Shown here piece after piece: positions 19,254 through 26,912 of a stretch of DNA of 64,000 bases. The notes under the pieces are model-generated. The model was not told where the DNA came from. It was given only the letters and a program-made list of their open reading frames with translations, and did not search any database. The position numbers and the translations under genes were made by a program. Every line of letters starts with the position of its first letter. The first letter of the stretch is position 1. Source of the stretch: Psychrobacter sp. BI730 (GTDB lineage: Bacteria > Pseudomonadota > Gammaproteobacteria > Pseudomonadales > Moraxellaceae); contig NZ_JAATTV010000014.1 of NCBI RefSeq assembly GCF_013414195.1, positions 1 to 64,000 of the forward strand. The letters are read 5' to 3'.

Positions 19254-19305
19254 AGCGAAGCACTGCTTCGCCCGGACGCAAGATGAGAGCTATGCTCGAA
19301 TGAGG
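19246..19305 (+). repeat. Two-hairpin 60-bp element, copy A (in orfA)
   Basis: The heptamer AATGAGG occurs at 19239-19245 and again at 19299-19305, exactly 60 bp apart, as expected of a target duplication. Between lie hairpin 1 GCGAAGC-ACT-GCTTCGC, the linker core GACGCAAG, and hairpin 2 GAGC-TAT-GCTC. Excising 60 bp restores a normal OrfA C-terminus. The inserted sequence brings an in-frame TAA. Confidence 0.75.
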
Positions 19306-19336
19306 CCACGGCGTACTTCGCCAATGAGGAACGTTA

Positions 19337-19400
19337 AGAAACAGTCTAGTAGACTGTTTTAGTGACGCAAGACGTAGGGCTATGCCCGCAGTGACAGTTG
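19337..19400 (+). repeat. Two-hairpin element, copy B (between orfA and orfB)
   Basis: Hairpin 1 here is AAACAGTC-TAGTA-GACTGTTT, unlike copies A and C in sequence but also a perfect stem. It is followed by AGTGACGCAAGACGTA with the same GACGCAAG core, then hairpin 2 GGGC-TAT-GCCC and GCAGTGAC. The borders are estimates because the ancestral junction is not known. It ends at the orfB start. Confidence 0.65.
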
Positions 19401-20330
19401 ATGAGGTACGTCTTTATCAAGGATAACCAGAAAATATTTAGCATCACTTGTATGTGTCACGTATTAGATGTCAAGCCATCAAGCTATTATAACTGGATAA
19501 ATCGTGGTGTTAGTAATCAGCAGATCCACCGCAACCAGTCTGAATTACTGGTTAAAGCGGCTCACAGTGAAACGAAAGAACGTTATGGCGTAGGTCGACT
19601 GCATGCTCATCTTGCAGAGCAAGGCCACAACATTAGCCTGTATATGGTAAGACGCATTAAAGAAGAATACGGCATTGTTTGCCGTCGTCACAAGCGTTTT
19701 AAAGTTACCACCAACTCAAACCATAACAAGTTTATTTATCCAAACCTGCTCGATCAAAAATTTGATACCAGTCGTCCTAACGAAGCTTGGGTTAGTGACA
19801 TCACTTACATATGGACAGATGAGGGTTGGCTATACTTAGCAGGTGTTAAAGACCTCTACACTAAAGAGCTGGTCGGCTATGCCATCAATAAGCGTATGAC
19901 AGCAGATTTAGTTTGCCGTGCACTCAATATGGCCATCAAGAACAAACGACCCAACCAACGGCTGATTGTGCATTCTGATAGAGGCAGTCAGTACTGTAGT
20001 TATGACTATCATAAGATCATTAAGAAGCATAAATTTAAGGGTTCAATGTCCAGACGTGGTAATTGCTTTGATAATGCTCCGATAGAGAGTTTCTGGGGCA
20101 TATTAAAGAATGAGTTAGTGTATCATCAGGATTATAAAATGAGATTCGAAGCTATCAATGACATCATTAAATATATTGAGCTTGAGTATAATGAGGAGCT
20201 ATTAGCAAAGCACTGCTTTGCAGCGACGCAAGGCAAGAGCTATGCTCGCAGTGGGACTAGAATCCAAAAGGGTTTGGGCTATAAAACGCCAAGACAGGTG
20301 TGGTTTGATTTTTATCGTCAAGCTGCGTAA
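19401..20330 (+). CDS. IS3-family transposase OrfB with a 20-residue in-frame insertion
   Basis: A 309-residue integrase-fold transposase starting MRYVFIKD. The HTH_21 region (HLAEQGHNISLYMVRRIKEEYGIVCR) precedes the rve catalytic domain. The DDE triad is D133 (SDITYIW), D193 (HSDRGSQY) and E229 (APIESFWG), with 35 residues between the last two. The IS3 C-terminal signature is split: YNE, then 20 extra residues, then TRIQKGLGYKTP. The extra residues come from hairpin copy C. Whether the enzyme still works is open; the triad is intact and the insertion sits just after the last catalytic helix. Confidence 0.9.
   Translation: MRYVFIKDNQKIFSITCMCHVLDVKPSSYYNWINRGVSNQQIHRNQSELLVKAAHSETKERYGVGRLHAHLAEQGHNISLYMVRRIKEEYGIVCRRHKRFKVTTNSNHNKFIYPNLLDQKFDTSRPNEAWVSDITYIWTDEGWLYLAGVKDLYTKELVGYAINKRMTADLVCRALNMAIKNKRPNQRLIVHSDRGSQYCSYDYHKIIKKHKFKGSMSRRGNCFDNAPIESFWGILKNELVYHQDYKMRFEAINDIIKYIELEYNEELLAKHCFAATQGKSYARSGTRIQKGLGYKTPRQVWFDFYRQAA
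20196..20255 (+). repeat. Two-hairpin 60-bp element, copy C (in frame inside orfB)
   Basis: Exactly 60 bp separate the codons for YNE from those for TRIQKGLGY. The insert has hairpin 1 GCAAAGC-ACT-GCTTTGC, GCGACGCAAG, and hairpin 2 GAGC-TAT-GCTC, then GCAGTGGG. It reads through as ELLAKHCFAATQGKSYARSG without a stop. Against copy A about 41 of 54 positions match, and a G-C pair in hairpin 1 is replaced by A-T on both sides. No clean target duplication is seen here. Confidence 0.78.
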
Positions 20331-20376
20331 CTAAAATCTCCCAAGTCAATGTCTACAGATTTGACAGCATAGGTCA

Positions 20377-21073
20377 CAACCTCTGTTGAGGCAATTGAAC
20401 ATCGCATGGCATTAATTTCATCTTCGTTCTTAATAGATCGAGCAAACTCCATCACTTCCTGACCATCAAAAACATCGATTCCTAACTGTTTTATCTTATT
20501 GAAACCAGCAATTTCAATTTTATCGATAGCCAATCTTTTATTGTCTACAGCATGCTCCTGTAAAATAGATTGAATTTCTGAAGCAAACCTAGAGGCATGT
20601 TCGTCAGTTCTATCGCCGGTTTCAAAGTAGAAGAAAGAAGCGCCTCCTCTAACTTCTTTGATCAAAGGAAGGTGTGCTGATAAGTGCTCACAATTGTGAA
20701 AATCCCATAAAATAAGATGTCCTGATGCAGATACAAAACAGGCTCTAGAGTGATTATGGGTTACCCATACCTGCATATTTGTGGAGTCAGTCGCATAACG
20801 AATGTTAAGAGGATCAAACAATAAGATGCCGCCAAGATCTCTTTTCTGTAGTTCTTTTACGATTCTTTGGAGGCGGTATTCACGCATTCGTGTAAGGTTA
20901 GGAGGTGTCAACCCTAGCTCAGCCCACTCATTGAAAGCAATATCTGTGGGACCTATCTCGACACGGTCATTATCGTTCAGAGAGCCATCAGCTTTAAACG
21001 CGCCACCTCGACGCCGTGGAGGGTCGATTTTTCGATTTGAAGATGTGACTGAGAATGTGGTTATATTGCTCAT
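20377..21073 (-). pseudogene. DddP-like DMSP lyase (M24 fold), C-terminal half lost at the IS3 element
   Basis: About 232 residues of the N-terminal part remain. They match what is remembered of DddP: KIDP near the start, NDNDRVEIGPTDIAFNEWAE, LTPPNLTRMREYR, LLFDPLNIRYATDSTNMQVW, and ARSIKNEDEINAMRCSIASTE. DddP (about 430-450 residues) cleaves dimethylsulfoniopropionate to DMS and acrylate. All its metal ligands lie in the C-terminal M24 domain, which is absent. The frame enters the IS end after STEVV and stops at 20318. The alternative reading is another creatinase/prolidase-like M24 protein, but the DNDR-EIGPT block favours DddP. Confidence 0.75.
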
Positions 21074-21272
21074 TATTTGGCCTACCTCATAGTAATAACT
21101 TCAACAAACAAGAGCTCTCTTGAAGACTAGAGCCTTGCCTGAATGGTTGTATCTATAGTAATTTGCCACAAAAAATGAGTATGAAAAAAACGATTTAAAC
21201 ACACGAATTCATGACATAAATTCATGCGAATATTATTATAGATTCTTTCTCCGCTCTCTCTATTGTAAAACG

Positions 21273-22166
21273 CTATAGAGCTGTTCTTTTATATTTAATA
21301 GACTCAAGCGTGGCGAGCCAAATCAAAGGTAAGACGATCAGAGCCGAACCTATCAAAAGACTGATATCCGGTATTTCATCAAACCATACGATGCCGATAA
21401 CCACTGCTCCTAACAGACCAGTATATTCTGCACTAGATATTTTATGTGCTTCAACCGCTCGGTAGACCAGTACGCAGATACCCGCATAGATCAAAATAAA
21501 CAAATTTGAGCCTGCTGCTATCCATAGCGCGTACCAACTCAAAGGGGCATTTTCCCAAATAGCCAAACCAAGCCCCAATGGTATTCCGACTAAATTGGTC
21601 AAAAACAAGGTCTGAGTAACGGTGTGATTCGAAGGCAATTTACGCACTAGTAGGTTGTTTGTCGCCATGGTTAAGGCCACGATCAGCGCAAATATAGCGC
21701 CCATATTAATTTGTGTTGGTTTTACCACGACAAGAATACCTATGAAGCCTAGTATTGCCACAATGATGCTTGGTGCTGTGAGTCTGTCTTTATAAAACAG
21801 AAACCCTAAAGGCAACATCAGTAAAGGCGCAGTATAAAAAATCGCATTGACCGTGGCTAGCGGTAGCGCTTGAATAGACAACACCATAAATACCGCGCCA
21901 AACAACCAAATATACCCACGTACAAAATGCCATTTTACGTTACTAAGTAGCTTGGCTTTTTGGTTAAATAAACAAAACGGTAGCAGCATCAAGATAGCTG
22001 TTAGCTGACGCAATAGCACAAACTGATAGACCGCTGCGCCATCTGGCAACTCTTTTATCAGCGCATCTGAAAGGACTGCAATCATGTTTCCTGCAACCAA
22101 CAGTATCATTGCAAATCCAACACTCATCTTCGGCATTATCATGCTTATACCTATCTCAAAATACAT
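21273..22166 (-). CDS. EamA/DMT-family transporter
   Basis: A 297-residue protein with ten hydrophobic segments in two EamA repeats (about residues 15-145 and 155-290). It is a drug/metabolite transporter fold protein of the inner membrane, usually an exporter. It is divergent from a LysR gene (107-bp gap) and 199 bp upstream of the dddP fragment on the same strand. Several in-frame ATGs (residues 1, 9, 11, 14) compete as start; GAGATAGG upstream of the internal ATGs favours a start slightly inward. The substrate is unknown. Confidence 0.82.
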   Translation of the reverse strand: MYFEIGISMIMPKMSVGFAMILLVAGNMIAVLSDALIKELPDGAAVYQFVLLRQLTAILMLLPFCLFNQKAKLLSNVKWHFVRGYIWLFGAVFMVLSIQALPLATVNAIFYTAPLLMLPLGFLFYKDRLTAPSIIVAILGFIGILVVVKPTQINMGAIFALIVALTMATNNLLVRKLPSNHTVTQTLFLTNLVGIPLGLGLAIWENAPLSWYALWIAAGSNLFILIYAGICVLVYRAVEAHKISSAEYTGLLGAVVIGIVWFDEIPDISLLIGSALIVLPLIWLATLESIKYKRTAL

Positions 22167-22273
22167 AAAATTTTAAATTAAGCCATTTAATCTAATGGTC
22201 AGATAAATAGTATATTCGCGTATACTCATGACGTATAATGATATAAAAACGTTTAGTATTAGTTGAACTCATA

Positions 22274-23164
22274 ATGAAACTTCCTCCATTACGTGCCATA
22301 CAATGCTTTGAATCTGTAGCAAGGCTTAATAGTTTTTCTAAGGCAGCAGAAAGCCTCAACGTGACGCAAAGTGCCGTGAGTCATCAGGTTCGAATGCTTG
22401 AAGAGTATCTTGGTGAAGCGCTATTTTATAGGCAGGGCCGAACCCTTTCTTTAACAGACATAGGTGCTCGCTATTTCACAGAAGTAAATCAATCGCTGAC
22501 TACTCTATCCAATACCAGTCAGGCCATTCGCCATGATAAGCCTGGCCATATTCGCCTAGCGCTGTATAGTTCAGTGGCTGTCAATTGGTTGATTCCTCGG
22601 TTAGAAAACTTCCGCGAACAGCACCCAGAGATTGAGCTGACCTTAAATATGGTGACAGACCAAGACGACTATAATGAGCAATGTTCGGATTGCTTTATTA
22701 CCGTCAATCCACCGAAACGCAATGTAGTCAGCAAGCTTTTATTCGCTGAAAAGCTATTTCCCGTCTGTGGCCAAAAGCTTTGGGCGGAAATAAAGGATCA
22801 GCCATTGCCTGAGGCGTTATGGCAACACCCTATACTGTCCGTAAAATATTCTGACAAAAGTGAAGGTACGGCTAATGATTGGCTAAAATGGTGTAAAGCA
22901 GGCGGGTTTGAGCTGCCAAGCGAGGTAAAGATTAATCAATTTAGCCATGTACTGCTTGCCGCACAGGCTGCACGTTATAACTTAGGTATTACGCTTACCG
23001 ACAACTATATGATGCTAGAACAAACACATCAGCAAAATCTTGTCAAAATCCCAATGCATGAATTACTCACTGGCGACAGTTTCTATTTCTTTTATAATGA
23101 CTTAAAGTCAAATCAACCAGACATCATTAAATTGAGTCGTTGGTTAGAGTCGCAATGTCTTTAA
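22274..23164 (+). CDS. LysR-family regulator (GcvA-like)
   Basis: A 296-residue LysR protein with the GcvA-type opening LPPLRAIQCFESVARLNSFSKAAESLNVTQSAVSHQVRMLEEYLGEALFYRQGR (residues about 3-57). The effector domain ends near the stop. It is divergent from the EamA transporter and followed 122 bp later by a nitrilase-family gene, so either or both may be its targets. DMSP genes in other bacteria are often next to LysR genes, but a link to the dddP remnant is speculative. Confidence 0.87.
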   Translation: MKLPPLRAIQCFESVARLNSFSKAAESLNVTQSAVSHQVRMLEEYLGEALFYRQGRTLSLTDIGARYFTEVNQSLTTLSNTSQAIRHDKPGHIRLALYSSVAVNWLIPRLENFREQHPEIELTLNMVTDQDDYNEQCSDCFITVNPPKRNVVSKLLFAEKLFPVCGQKLWAEIKDQPLPEALWQHPILSVKYSDKSEGTANDWLKWCKAGGFELPSEVKINQFSHVLLAAQAARYNLGITLTDNYMMLEQTHQQNLVKIPMHELLTGDSFYFFYNDLKSNQPDIIKLSRWLESQCL

Positions 23165-23286
23165 AAGCGTTTTAAATAGCATTTTAAATAAGTGTTTCTA
23201 AAGTTCATCATTAACGAGTATTACCTATAATTGCGACCAATAAGCACTGTGAAAGTATCAACCCCCTACGGTAAAGAGCAAGACCT

Positions 23287-24033
23287 ATGCAAATAATCCT
23301 CAATCAAATGGATATTACCGATTATCAAGTATCAGTAAATGCTGCTGCGATATTAAAATCAATCCATGATCATCAAGTTTGTGATGGCTTTATGATTTTT
23401 CCAGAACTTGCTTTGACTGGCTTTCCGACGTTAGACAATATTGAAGCGTTGTATCATCAATCAACAGAGCACTTTCACAGCATATTGAAAGCAAGCAAAA
23501 ATACAGATTCAACCATCATTATTGGACATATTGACAAACAGGATCAACTTTTCTATAACGCATGTTCTTTTATAAAAAACGGCGAAATCATTCATAAGCA
23601 CCGAAAGTCAAAGCTTTGGCTTGATGATGTTGGGGTATTTACCAGCGGAGAAGACCTGTCAGTGGTTAGCATTAATGATGTGGTTTGCGGTGCTCAGATT
23701 TGTTTTGAGCTAGAGTTTCCAGAAGGCTCAAGAGCACTGGCAAAAAAAGGCGCACAGATCATATTTATGCCAAACGGCAATATGTCTCCCTATGCAAATA
23801 CCCACTATGTATTGACTCAAGCTCGGGCTATAGAGAACCAATGTTTTGTGATTACCTGCAATGGTGTCGGCGTCGGTCATGGCGGTCAGTTTGTAGGAGA
23901 GAGCCTAATCGTCTCTCCTACGGGACGAATCATCAAAAAACTTGGTTCGTCGCCAGATATAGTAACAGTAGATATAGATTTAGAGGAACTAGAGCAGTCT
24001 AAGCAAAACTATCAATATATAGACTTGTCTTAA
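23287..24033 (+). CDS. Carbon-nitrogen hydrolase (nitrilase superfamily)
   Basis: A 248-residue amidase/nitrilase-fold enzyme. The catalytic triad is visible: Glu in FPELALTGFP (about residue 39), Lys in HRKSKLW (about 103) and Cys in GAQICFELEFPEGSR (about 140). It should hydrolyse an amide or nitrile, probably a small organic amide. AAAGAGCAAGACCT precedes the ATG. It follows a LysR gene on the same strand. The length is short for nitrilases proper and fits omega-amidase or N-carbamoyl amidohydrolase branches; no specific substrate can be named. Confidence 0.83.
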   Translation: MQIILNQMDITDYQVSVNAAAILKSIHDHQVCDGFMIFPELALTGFPTLDNIEALYHQSTEHFHSILKASKNTDSTIIIGHIDKQDQLFYNACSFIKNGEIIHKHRKSKLWLDDVGVFTSGEDLSVVSINDVVCGAQICFELEFPEGSRALAKKGAQIIFMPNGNMSPYANTHYVLTQARAIENQCFVITCNGVGVGHGGQFVGESLIVSPTGRIIKKLGSSPDIVTVDIDLEELEQSKQNYQYIDLS

Positions 24034-24204
24034 TGTCACCATAGAGCTTAGTCATTAAACTGAGTGGCAAGGTTGTTTTCTAGAGAAACCACAGTGAAGA
24101 AAAATCACCGTTACGTATCGCGGCTGATGTCTGGTGGCTTGAGAGCCGATGGATTATCGTTGAGCTAGTACAGCGCAATCTATATATCCTATGACTTACT
24201 ATTC

Positions 24205-24792
24205 TCAGTCTCTCAAAGCATCTTCAACAAAGCTCAACCGGTCTTGACCAAAAAACATCTCACCATTTACGAAGAAACTTGGTGCCCCAAATACGCCTCG
24301 TGCTACTGCTTCTTCGGTACTAGATTTTAAACGCGCCTTAACCTCAGGCTCACTAATACGCGCCATAAAATCAGTCGCATCAATGCCTACTTTCGACAAA
24401 ACCTCAGCCACAACTTCTGGTGATTCCATATTTAACTTTTCAGCCCATAGCCCATTAAAGACAGCTGATAAATAACTCTCAAATTTAGGTGTCCCCAAAT
24501 AAGCGGTAACACCGCGCATAAGCTGCATGGTATTGACTGGGAAAAATGGATTGAAGCAAAAAGGTACGTCATAGATAGCTGAAAAACGCTTAAGGTCTTT
24601 GAGCATATAAGCGCCTTTAGCAGGTACGGCAGCTGGTGAGGTGTTACCAACGGCTTGGAACACTGCGCCAAGTAACATAGGTCGCCAAACAATCTCGGCA
24701 TTGTGACGCTGCGCGATACTCGCTAACTGTGTCCATGCCAAATAACTGGCTGGGCTACCCACATCAAAGAAAAACTCTACTTGTTTACTCAT
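24205..24792 (-). CDS. 2-hydroxychromene-2-carboxylate isomerase family (DsbA/GST-kappa fold)
   Basis: A 195-residue protein of the HCCA isomerase family. It begins VEFFFDVGSPASYLAWTQL, where the Ser replaces the DsbA cysteine as in glutathione-dependent isomerases. It also has WRPMLLGAVF and the C-terminal GVFGAPSFFVNGEMFFGQDRL with its cis-Pro loop. The reaction would be glutathione-dependent isomerisation of an aromatic-derived intermediate. It lies 64 bp downstream of an SDR gene on the same strand; the two probably share a transcript with HxlR divergent. Confidence 0.85.
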   Translation of the reverse strand: MSKQVEFFFDVGSPASYLAWTQLASIAQRHNAEIVWRPMLLGAVFQAVGNTSPAAVPAKGAYMLKDLKRFSAIYDVPFCFNPFFPVNTMQLMRGVTAYLGTPKFESYLSAVFNGLWAEKLNMESPEVVAEVLSKVGIDATDFMARISEPEVKARLKSSTEEAVARGVFGAPSFFVNGEMFFGQDRLSFVEDALRD

Positions 24793-24856
24793 CTTTGCCT
24801 TCCTTGCAATATATTAAAAATCCATTAAAATTTTGACGGTTATTAACCAGATAAGA

Positions 24857-25585
24857 TTAAAAAGTTTCCATCCATGGGCGTAAATCCAGCTCATGCGTCC
24901 AGCTATCTCTTGGCTGACAGTGCAGCTGCCAATACTGCTCAGCGATATGTTCTGGATTTAAAATACCGTCTTGGTCTTTGAGCTCATAGCGCTCGGGAAA
25001 GTTGTCACGAATAAAGTCAGTATCAATAGCACCGTCAATGATAGGATGCGCGACATGGATGCCCTTCGGCCCCAACTCTCGCGCCATGCTTTGTGCCAAT
25101 GCCCGCAAAGCAAACTTAGCGCTAGCAAAAGCCGAAAAACCTTTACTACCGCGTAAAGACGCTGTTGCACCCGTAAAAATAATTGTCCCACTCTCACGTG
25201 GAATCATGACTTTTGCCGCTTCTCTACCTGTCAAAAAACCAGCCAAGGCACCCATCTCCCACACTTTTCGATAGACCCTCTCTGTCGTATCTAAGATGGA
25301 GAAATGAACGTTTGCCCCGATGTTAAACACCACAACTTCAATTGGGCCAATGTCTTTTTCAATATGAGCAAACAGCTCAACCATCTCTTGCTCGACACGT
25401 GCATCACAACCAAATGGCTTGACTACTCCCCCAGCCGCTTCGATATCACTGACTAATGCCTCTAGCTTCTCAACAGTCCTTCTGGTCACGCACAAAGTAA
25501 AACCTTCTCGCGCAAAACGTCTGGCAACAGCACTGCCAGTGGCATCGCCTGCGCCGATTACAACTGCTACGGGTGCTCTGTTCAT
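24857..25585 (-). CDS. Short-chain dehydrogenase/reductase
   Basis: A 242-residue SDR. The cofactor motif VVIGAGDATGSAVARRFAREG (residues about 8-28) is a slightly atypical GxxxGxG. The strand end VFNIGANVHF replaces the usual NNAG. The active-site region has Ser in TGATASLRGSKGFSAFASAKFALRALAQ; the classical YxxxK tyrosine is replaced by Phe (FASAK). That is seen in a branch of SDR proteins and may mean altered activity. It is divergent from an HxlR regulator and in line with the isomerase gene. Confidence 0.85.
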   Translation of the reverse strand: MNRAPVAVVIGAGDATGSAVARRFAREGFTLCVTRRTVEKLEALVSDIEAAGGVVKPFGCDARVEQEMVELFAHIEKDIGPIEVVVFNIGANVHFSILDTTERVYRKVWEMGALAGFLTGREAAKVMIPRESGTIIFTGATASLRGSKGFSAFASAKFALRALAQSMARELGPKGIHVAHPIIDGAIDTDFIRDNFPERYELKDQDGILNPEHIAEQYWQLHCQPRDSWTHELDLRPWMETF

Positions 25586-25599
25586 GTCTATTTCCTTAT

Positions 25600-25647
25600 A
25601 GGTTCCTTTTTAGAACTAACAAAAACATAGCTTTATTTTTGGAACCT
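25600..25647. promoter_or_regulatory. Inverted repeat between the SDR gene and hxlR-type gene
   Basis: AGGTTCC at 25600-25606 and GGAACCT at 25641-25647 form a perfect 7-bp inverted repeat spaced by 34 bases in the 102-bp divergent gap. An extra GAAC half-site lies between. This is a plausible binding site for the HxlR protein encoded next door. Confidence 0.5.
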
Positions 25648-25687
25648 GTCAAGCTAACCTATGACTTAACGATAAAGGAGATAACCT

Positions 25688-26161
25688 ATGCGCTGGGATG
25701 AACTGGACCAACAGTCTTGCTCGGTAGCTCGCACTTTAGCAGTCATTGGTGATCGTTGGACGCTCATGATTTTACGTGATTGTTTTTTGGGAGTCAGACG
25801 ATTCGACGTATTTGAGCAACGCTTGGGCATTACACGTCATGTCCTATCTAACCGTCTTCGCAAACTGGTTGAATACGATATTTTAAAAAAAGTCGCCTAT
25901 CAGCAGCGGCCGCTACGTGAGGAATATAGACTGACAGAGTGTGGATTAGATTTGCACTCTGTCGTACTGGCATTGGTCAGTTGGGGTGATAAATACATGG
26001 CTGATGAACGCGGGGCACCACTGTTGCATAGACACAAGGCATGTGGTCACATTATGCATCCTGTGACAGTATGCTCTGAGTGCGCTGAGGCCGTTACTGC
26101 ACGTGATATTGAGGTTGAGATAGGACCTAAATGGATCGGTAATAATGAAGTGAGTATTTAA
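25688..26161 (+). CDS. HxlR-family transcriptional regulator
   Basis: A 157-residue winged-helix regulator of the HxlR type. The core CSVARTLAVIGDRWTLMILRDCFLGVRRFDVFEQRLGITRHVLSNRLRKLVEYDILKK spans residues about 12-70. A C-terminal extension HKACGHIMHPVTVCSECAEAV has a Cys/His pattern that could bind a metal or sense redox state. It is divergent from the SDR-isomerase pair and probably controls it. The start follows AAAGGAGATAACCT. Confidence 0.87.
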   Translation: MRWDELDQQSCSVARTLAVIGDRWTLMILRDCFLGVRRFDVFEQRLGITRHVLSNRLRKLVEYDILKKVAYQQRPLREEYRLTECGLDLHSVVLALVSWGDKYMADERGAPLLHRHKACGHIMHPVTVCSECAEAVTARDIEVEIGPKWIGNNEVSI

Positions 26162-26230
26162 CTTAGTAGCGGTTCATGAATAACCGTACCTATAAGTAGT
26201 AGCCGCTGTTTACAATAACTTGGCAGCTAA

Positions 26231-26785
26231 AGTTTTCGTACCCGAGCCAATGTCTCGTCAGGTGATAAGGTACTAATATCAGGTGCTTCAGGCGGGGTCG
26301 GCTCAGCAGTCCAGCTGGCGAAAGCGCGCGGTGCTTATGTTATTGCCATCACCATCACCAGTCCCAGTAAAAATCAACAGTTGCTAGAGTTGGGAGCGGA
26401 TCAAGTGATATCGCGCGATGACGACTTGGTCAAAAATTTAGGCGAAAACTGCCTTGATGTAGTGATTGATTTGGTCGCAGGAAAACAGTGGCCTGAGTTT
26501 TTACAATTACTGAAACCAAGAGGCAGATACGCTGTATCTGGGCCGATTGGAGGCGCGCTGGTTGAGCTAGATATTAGAACACTTTATTTAAAAGACTTAA
26601 CCTTTTACGGCTGTTCCGTACTACAGCCTGAAGTATTCCAAAACCTCGTTAACTGTATCGAACAACGTAAAATAAATCCAATCGTGGCGTGTACCTTTCC
26701 ATTAAAAGAGATACATACTGCTCAAGCGGTTTTCTTAGAAAAGAAACATATCGGTAAAATCGTTTTGAACGTTGCTCAAGAATAA
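26231..26785 (+). pseudogene. Medium-chain dehydrogenase/quinone oxidoreductase, 5' end missing
   Basis: An open frame without an ATG from 26231 encodes the C-terminal cofactor domain: RANVSSGDKVLISGASGGVGSAVQLAKARGA, then LELGADQVISRDD and GKIVLNVAQE at the end. The first 150 or so residues of the usual 330-residue protein are missing. Upstream sequence (26162-26230) does not supply them in another frame, apart from a possible VFVPEP at 26231-26248. It is probably a remnant left by a deletion. Translation from an internal TTG would give a non-functional fragment. Confidence 0.7.
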
Positions 26786-26912
26786 TCATCGATCAATAGC
26801 AAATAAATAGCGTATAAATCAATAGCTACTGTTTTGAAGTATAAAAGCCAATCTTATCAGTCATGACTTTCAACCATTCATTTTATTGTTAGCAGCAGAA
26901 TATAGATCAAAC

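Larger units (their letters stand above)
18913..20376 (+). mobile_element. Complete IS3-family insertion sequence carrying three internal hairpin repeats
   Basis: Length 1464 bp. The ends are imperfect inverted repeats of about 36 bp: left TGAGCTATGCTG...CTGTAGA...ACTTGG, right (reverse complement) TGACCTATGCTG...CTGTAGA...ACTTGG. It encodes orfA and orfB. Three insertions of about 60 bp are found inside, so the ancestral element was about 1.28 kb, a normal IS3 size. The flanks show no matching target duplication (left GTTT, right CAAC) and are two unrelated broken genes. That indicates deletion or recombination after insertion. The partial copy at 1-76 shares the left end. Confidence 0.88.

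Noticed and set aside
18941..20346. IS3 boundaries at the ACTTGG/CCAAGT motif
   Set aside because: Both ends match further outward as inverted repeats to TGAGCTATGCTG and TGACCTATGCTG, and the homologous nitroreductase and DddP sequence ends there, so the element was extended to 18913-20376.
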